From assembly GCA_046758465.1 (NCBI GenBank), contig JBHIAG010000012.1, positions 1 through 34,985 of the forward strand: 34,985 nucleotides of DNA, read 5' to 3'. Origin of the DNA: JBHIAG01 sp046758465 (lineage in GTDB: Bacteria; Acidobacteriota; Terriglobia; Acidiferrales; 2-02-FULL-67-57). Below the pieces are notes generated by a model. It had not been told where the DNA came from, made no database searches, and was given only the letters and a program-made list of their open reading frames with translations. The position numbers and the translations under genes were made by a program. Positions 31,298 through 34,985 of the stretch are shown here, in pieces. Positions within the stretch are counted from its first letter, which is position 1. Every line of letters begins with the position of its first letter.

Positions 31298-31326
31298 ACG
31301 GTAGCACAGCGCCTGCCCGGGAGCAA
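31298..31326 (-). promoter_or_regulatory. Promoter of the uppS-cdsA-dxr-rseP-ispG operon
   Basis: Minus-strand TTGCTC (31326-31321), a 17-bp spacer and TACCGT (31303-31298) with TGC before the -10. It lies in the 59-bp gap after the NRAMP-like gene, so the isoprenoid/envelope operon can be expressed separately from the metal-transport genes upstream. Confidence 0.55.
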
Positions 31327-31334
31327 GCTATCAA

Positions 31335-32633
31335 CTAGAGACCTGCGATGTTGCCGCGGAGCCCCAGATAGATCAAGGCGAGCGCCAAGACGATCATCAC
31401 CACGCTCGCCGACCAGGCCACCACATTGTAGCCACGCGAGTTCGTGTAGGTGCCCATCAGCGCACGTCGGTTTACCAAAATCAGAATAACCACCAGAACA
31501 ACCGGGAGCAAAAACCCATTCACCGCTTGGGAAAACACCATGATCCGCACCAGCGGCGCCCCGGGCAGCAAAATCAGCCCGGCCCCCACGACGATTAGTG
31601 CCGTGTAGAGCCAGTAGAAGATGGGAGCCTCGCGGAAGGGCCGGTCGAGGCCGGCTTCAAACCCCAGGCCCTCGCAAATCACGTAGGCGGTCGAAAGCGG
31701 CAGAATCGAGGCGGCAAAGAGTGAGGCGTTGAGCAGGCCGAAAGCAAACAGGGTGGCGGCGTAGCGACCAGCCAGGGGCCGCAGGGCCTCGGCGGCTTCG
31801 GCGGCATTGCGGAGGGTAGTCTGTCCGCTGACGTGCAAAGTCGCCGCACAGCACACGATGATAAAGAAAACGATGACCATGCAAGTTATGCTCCCCACTA
31901 AGACGTCGGTACGCGTCTCCCAGTAGCGCTGCCGCGGGATCCCTTTTTCGACCACCGCCGATTGCAGATAGAAGTGTTGCCACGGCGCGATGGTGGAGCC
32001 CACCATCGCCACCATCAGTACCAGGTAGCTGGTTTCAAATCGTAGCTCGTCGGGCCAAACGGTATTTTTGGCTGCGGCCAGCCAGTCCGGACCCGCATAG
32101 ACGGCGGAGAAAATATAGGAGACGTAGAACACACAGGCCACGAAGAAGACCTTTTCCACCACGCGGTAGGTCCCCTTCAGGACCAGAAACCAGACGAGAA
32201 ATGCGGCCACCGGCACGGAGAGGTACTTGCTCACGCCAAACAGTTCCAGGCTCGCGGCCACGCCGGCAAACTCGGCCAGAATGTTGCCCAGATTGGTGGC
32301 TAGGATCGCGAGCATCAGAAAGAAGGTCATCCGGAAGCCAAATTCCTCGCGGATCAAATCGGACAGTCCTTTGCCCGTGACGACTCCCATGCGCGCGCAC
32401 ATCTCCTGGCTGATGTAGAGGATGAGCGTCATGGGCAGCAGCATCCAGAGCAACAGGTAGCCGAACTGGGCGCCCGCCAGCGAATAGGTGTAGATGCCGC
32501 CGGCATCGTTGTCGACATTGGAAACAATCAGCCCCGGCCCGATGACCGCGAACAACAGGGCGAGACTGCGGCGCCACTGGCGCAGGCGGGGGCGCTGGCT
32601 GTGCAGGGGCGCAAGCCACTTCGTCAGATTCAT
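31335..32633 (-). CDS. NRAMP-like divalent metal transporter, predicted Mg2+ type
   Basis: Polytopic inner-membrane transporter of 432 aa with eleven or so helices. TM1 reads IGPGLIVSNVDNDAGGIYT, clearly aligned with the NRAMP TM1, but the metal motif DPGN has become DAGG (residues 43-46). In TM6 the usual IMPH is STIAPW, so the soft-metal ligand Met is Ala (about 216). The conserved LATNLGNILAEFAGVA region is present. Loss of the coordinating Met is known in NRAMP-related magnesium transporters, so hard-ion transport is likely. The ATG at 32633 overlaps by 4 nt the stop of an MgtE-N/CBS gene, strengthening the magnesium link. Mn2+ remains an alternative. Confidence 0.85.
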   Translation of the reverse strand: MNLTKWLAPLHSQRPRLRQWRRSLALLFAVIGPGLIVSNVDNDAGGIYTYSLAGAQFGYLLLWMLLPMTLILYISQEMCARMGVVTGKGLSDLIREEFGFRMTFFLMLAILATNLGNILAEFAGVAASLELFGVSKYLSVPVAAFLVWFLVLKGTYRVVEKVFFVACVFYVSYIFSAVYAGPDWLAAAKNTVWPDELRFETSYLVLMVAMVGSTIAPWQHFYLQSAVVEKGIPRQRYWETRTDVLVGSITCMVIVFFIIVCCAATLHVSGQTTLRNAAEAAEALRPLAGRYAATLFAFGLLNASLFAASILPLSTAYVICEGLGFEAGLDRPFREAPIFYWLYTALIVVGAGLILLPGAPLVRIMVFSQAVNGFLLPVVLVVILILVNRRALMGTYTNSRGYNVVAWSASVVMIVLALALIYLGLRGNIAGL

Positions 32634-33874
32634 TTGTGGGCGTGCCATAGGCGGCTGATGACATCGTCGGCGGTGATAACCCCGACCAGTTTTTGTTCGG
32701 CATCCACCACGGGCAAGGAGCGCAGGTTGTACTTGTCAAAGAGTTCAATCACCTCCCGCTCCTTCACCTCCGTGTCCACAAACACCAACTGGTCGGTACA
32801 CAATGTATTCAGCGGTGTCTCGGCTGGCGTCAGCAACAAGCGGGGAACAGGTACAGAGCCGGTGAGGATGCCGGCGCTGTCTACCAGGTAGATGGTATCC
32901 AGTTGGTCGAGCTCCACCGCAGCCTGGCGCAGGCTCGGCACCACCGCGCCTGCCGGTGACGTATCCGCCGCGCGGAAGACCTGGGGATTCATCAACCCGC
33001 CGGCGGTGTGTTCCTCGAACTTCAGCAGCGCCTCCGTCTCGGCGGCCTGTTCCCGTTCCATGTCTTGGAGCAGTCCGCGGCTTGTCTTCGCGGGGAGTTC
33101 GGCCAGCAGGTCGGCGCGTTCATCGGCTGGCATACGTTCCAAAATATCGGCGGCCCGCTCAGCATCGAGGTCTTCCACCAGGCGCACCTGGAGTTCTGGT
33201 TTGAGCTCTCCGAGCGTCTCCGCGGCAGTGGTTTCGTCCAGCGTTTCGATCACCGCTTCGCGCTCCGCCGGTGCCAGTTCTTCAAGAATATCGGCAATGT
33301 CAGCCGGGTGGAGTTGCGCCAAGCGGGCGTGCGAAATCTTCAGTTTCACCCGCCGCAGCGGGTCGGTTTCAATCATGTCCACGAACTCCCACGGGATGAC
33401 CCGTGCTGGTAGCTTCTTTTGCAGTTTGCGAATCCATCCCGCCGACAGCACGCCTTTCAGCAGCCGGCGCAACGCACCGGGCAGACCCACATCCACATGT
33501 GCCACACGCAGTTCCATACGGCCGTCCAGGGCAACCTCCTGGAGGTCCACATCGTTGACGCGCACCACCTTGCGGCCGTGGATGTCAATGATTTGCTGGT
33601 CGAGCAAATCTTTCCGGACCGCCAGCCACGCCTCGTTGGGGGTATAGGGTTCGAGCGCCTGTTCGGTGGTGTTCAGCCGGACCGCACTGGGCGCTACCGA
33701 GGCCACTTGGTCGTAGCGCACCAGCAGTGGCTGAAACCGGCCGCGACCAAGCACCAAGCACGCAATCCGATTCGGCTGCTCGTTTGGGTCAATGCAGAGC
33801 TCGCGTACACGGCCGATGTAGTTGCCGTGGGTGTCGTACACGGCTGCATCGAGAAGTTCGGTCACATGAATCAT
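32630..33874 (-). CDS. PRC-barrel / MgtE-N / CBS-domain protein (MgtE-like sensor without the MgtE membrane domain)
   Basis: Soluble protein of 414 aa. Residues about 1-150 form two PRC-barrel-like modules (AAVYDTHGNYIGRVREL and QQIIDIHGRKVVRVNDV). Residues about 190-300 are the helical MgtE-N domain (LAQLHPADIADILEELAPAEREAVIETL, AADILERMPADERADLLAEL). Residues about 300-414 are a CBS pair (HTAGGLMNPQVF ... LRSLPVVDAEQKLVGVITADDVI). In MgtE these last two domains form the cytosolic Mg2+ sensor that gates the channel, but the MgtE membrane domain is missing. The gene is translationally coupled (4-nt overlaps) to CYTH upstream and the NRAMP-like gene downstream, so it probably gates or senses for that transporter. 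ATG 33874 starts the PRC homology. Confidence 0.88.
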   Translation of the reverse strand: MIHVTELLDAAVYDTHGNYIGRVRELCIDPNEQPNRIACLVLGRGRFQPLLVRYDQVASVAPSAVRLNTTEQALEPYTPNEAWLAVRKDLLDQQIIDIHGRKVVRVNDVDLQEVALDGRMELRVAHVDVGLPGALRRLLKGVLSAGWIRKLQKKLPARVIPWEFVDMIETDPLRRVKLKISHARLAQLHPADIADILEELAPAEREAVIETLDETTAAETLGELKPELQVRLVEDLDAERAADILERMPADERADLLAELPAKTSRGLLQDMEREQAAETEALLKFEEHTAGGLMNPQVFRAADTSPAGAVVPSLRQAAVELDQLDTIYLVDSAGILTGSVPVPRLLLTPAETPLNTLCTDQLVFVDTEVKEREVIELFDKYNLRSLPVVDAEQKLVGVITADDVISRLWHAHK

Positions 33875-34437
33875 GACGACCGCCGAAACACCATTGCGCG
33901 CGCCGAACCACCGTGCCGACGCCTCCACGTCTGATACAGTTCGGCGTAGGTGGCAGTGAGAAAATCGCCCGGCGGCCGTCCCAGCGCCCGTGCCACGCGA
34001 CGAATCCAGTGCGGCGGCCCTTCCAGTTCGAGAAAGGTTCCCATGGGGGTTTCGTCGAGCACGACTGCGCCCGGTTCTCGACCTCGTGCAAACCCCGTGC
34101 GGTACTTTTCGTAGCGGAAGGCCGGGGCATAACCCAGCCCGCCGAGGATCGCGCGAGCCGCGCGGGCCGAGGCCACCGCTGTTTCCGCCTCCGTGCGTAT
34201 CTTGTAGTGGCGCGACGCGTGCGCCCGCCCTTTCAAGGTCAGGAGCGCACGTCCGTTAGCGACGCGCAAGCGCAACATCAGCCCCAGCCGGCGGAGCTTC
34301 TCTTGCGGTGTGTCAAACAGAGTGTTTTGCTCCAAATGCCGAGGCTCGCACACACGAAACCCCCGTTGCCGCAGCTTGCGGCGAATCTCCCTGACGGCGG
34401 GAACCGCCAGCTTGATTTCCACTTCCTTTCCTTTCAT
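33871..34437 (-). CDS. CYTH-domain protein (class IV adenylate cyclase / triphosphatase-like)
   Basis: A 188-aa triphosphate-tunnel metalloenzyme. The CYTH signature EVEIKL is at the N-terminus. Later strands have LMLRLRVANGRALLTLKGRA, KIRTEAET, FRYEKYRTGFA and VVLDETPMGTFLELEG, supplying the basic and acidic residues of the tunnel. Possible substrates are tripolyphosphate, thiamine triphosphate or ATP (cyclic AMP formation). First gene of an operon with the MgtE-like sensor and NRAMP-like transporter. ATG 34437 has AGGAG directly abutting it; the GTG at 34449, near the predicted transcription start, is an alternative (leaderless) start. Confidence 0.85.
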   Translation of the reverse strand: MKGKEVEIKLAVPAVREIRRKLRQRGFRVCEPRHLEQNTLFDTPQEKLRRLGLMLRLRVANGRALLTLKGRAHASRHYKIRTEAETAVASARAARAILGGLGYAPAFRYEKYRTGFARGREPGAVVLDETPMGTFLELEGPPHWIRRVARALGRPPGDFLTATYAELYQTWRRRHGGSARAMVFRRSS

Positions 34438-34457
34438 CTCCTGGCACACTCGAAGCT

Positions 34458-34486
34458 AGTATAGTCGCCGCCCGCGAGTCAGGCAA
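34458..34486 (-). promoter_or_regulatory. Promoter of the CYTH-CBS-NRAMP operon
   Basis: Minus-strand TTGCCT (34486-34481), a 17-bp spacer and TATACT (34463-34458) form one of the best promoter matches in the window. The start point would be near 34451, leaving a very short leader. Confidence 0.65.
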
Positions 34487-34594
34487 CGACGCAGGGAGCG
34501 GGTGCAGAGCACCTCTTCCAAACTGGTGATGGGCATGAGGGGCTAAATCTTGTGGTTGGTTTAGGAAGTTATTTTTTTGAAGGAGTTACACGCG

Positions 34595-34985
34595 ATGCAA
34601 CGACGGCAATTCCTGCGATGGACTGCACTCTCGGCTCTGTTCAACTGGGTCACATCACAGCGTCTATGGGCTCGCCCGCAGGCTTCCCGTGGGGACGTGA
34701 AGCGGGCAGCTGCGGGAGAACGCAGCGCCATTCACCGCCAGATTGACGCCCATCTCCCGGCGCACATTGCCAAGATTCAAGAGTACCTCCGCCAGCCCTC
34801 CATCAGCGCACAAAACATCGGCATCCGAGAGTGCGCCGAACTGACGCGCCAGTACTTGTCGGCGCTGGGGTGTCGCGAAACCGAAATCGTGCCGACCAGT
34901 GGTCACCCGGGAGTCTGGGGGTACTACGACGGCGGCGCCACCTATCCACGGCCTGGCGGGAATCGAGAAAGGGTACGCCGATTTC
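34595..34985 (+). CDS. Tat-exported M20-type peptidase, N-terminal fragment
   Basis: The frame runs off the window end (130 codons present). The N-terminus QRRQFLRWTALSALF is a twin-arginine signal. The mature part, QIDAHLPAHIAKIQEYLRQPSISAQNIGIRECAELTRQYLSALGCRETEIVPTSGHPGVWGYYDGG split over residues about 48-118, is the typical start of M20 zinc dipeptidases/deacylases (zinc ligands would come later). AAGGAG lies about 9 nt upstream. After about 34940 the frame reads unfamiliar residues (TYPRPGGNRERVRRF) where M20 proteins continue with a hydrophobic strand and HxD, so a frameshift or assembly edge problem is possible. Confidence 0.6.
   Translation, partial: MQRRQFLRWTALSALFNWVTSQRLWARPQASRGDVKRAAAGERSAIHRQIDAHLPAHIAKIQEYLRQPSISAQNIGIRECAELTRQYLSALGCRETEIVPTSGHPGVWGYYDGGATYPRPGGNRERVRRF

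Overview
The window reads as a chromosomal stretch of a GC-rich, Gram-negative, diderm bacterium. Gene content and style suggest the Acidobacteriota: a recO-glyQ-glyS-ppdK cluster, a large carboxypeptidase-regulatory-domain TonB receptor, a DUF1844 protein, a secreted S9 peptidase, and LPS-export and MEP isoprenoid genes. This placement is inference from gene content; there is no rRNA or other direct taxonomic marker. Coding density is high, many neighbours overlap by 4 nt, and I see no prophage, insertion sequence, CRISPR array or tRNA.

Layout. 1-2508: a possible structured RNA, a promoter, and a single-polypeptide LptF-LptG permease. 2532-9124 (minus): recO-glyQ-glyS-ppdK, tightly packed. 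9310-10961 (plus): a PfkB kinase and a rhomboid protease, overlapping by ATGA. 10993-14556 (minus): an isopropylmalate-dehydrogenase-type enzyme and a secreted S9 prolyl-oligopeptidase-family enzyme; their promoters share a 15-bp sequence. 14746-15750 (plus): a secreted DUF3179 protein with an in-frame TGA exactly where the family has a CxxC cysteine, followed by a hairpin that fits a bacterial SECIS. I read it as a selenoprotein. 15972-19904 (minus): an EamA transporter, an N-succinylamino-acid racemase/OSB-synthase-type enolase, a GNAT transferase and MazG. 20210-22465 (plus): DUF1844, a PhnP-like metallo-hydrolase and RibF. 22533-25826 (minus): a TonB receptor and a Fur-family regulator with matching wTGCAA-type palindromes in both promoters. 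25910-31275 (minus): uppS-cdsA-dxr-rseP-ispG, an isoprenoid and envelope operon. 31335-34437 (minus): CYTH protein, PRC/MgtE-N/CBS protein and an NRAMP-like transporter, successive genes overlapping by 4 nt, from one clear promoter. 34595-end (plus): a partial Tat-exported M20-type peptidase.

How they fit together. Much of the window serves the envelope: undecaprenyl diphosphate, CDP-diacylglycerol, MEP isoprenoids, site-2 protease, LPS export, iron-responsive outer-membrane import and secreted peptidases. Three things stand out. (1) The DUF3179 selenoprotein, with a UxxC motif in the first of two tandem modules. (2) A predicted Mg2+ system in which an MgtE-like sensor lacking the MgtE membrane domain is translationally coupled to an NRAMP-fold transporter whose metal site is altered (DAGG for DPGN, Ala for Met). 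(3) A Fur regulator whose operator lies exactly between the -35 and -10 of the TonB receptor promoter. The mazG gene also carries two in-frame insertions built of palindromes. Promoters across the window share a pattern of TTGnnn, 17 bp, then TAnnnT, often preceded by TGC.
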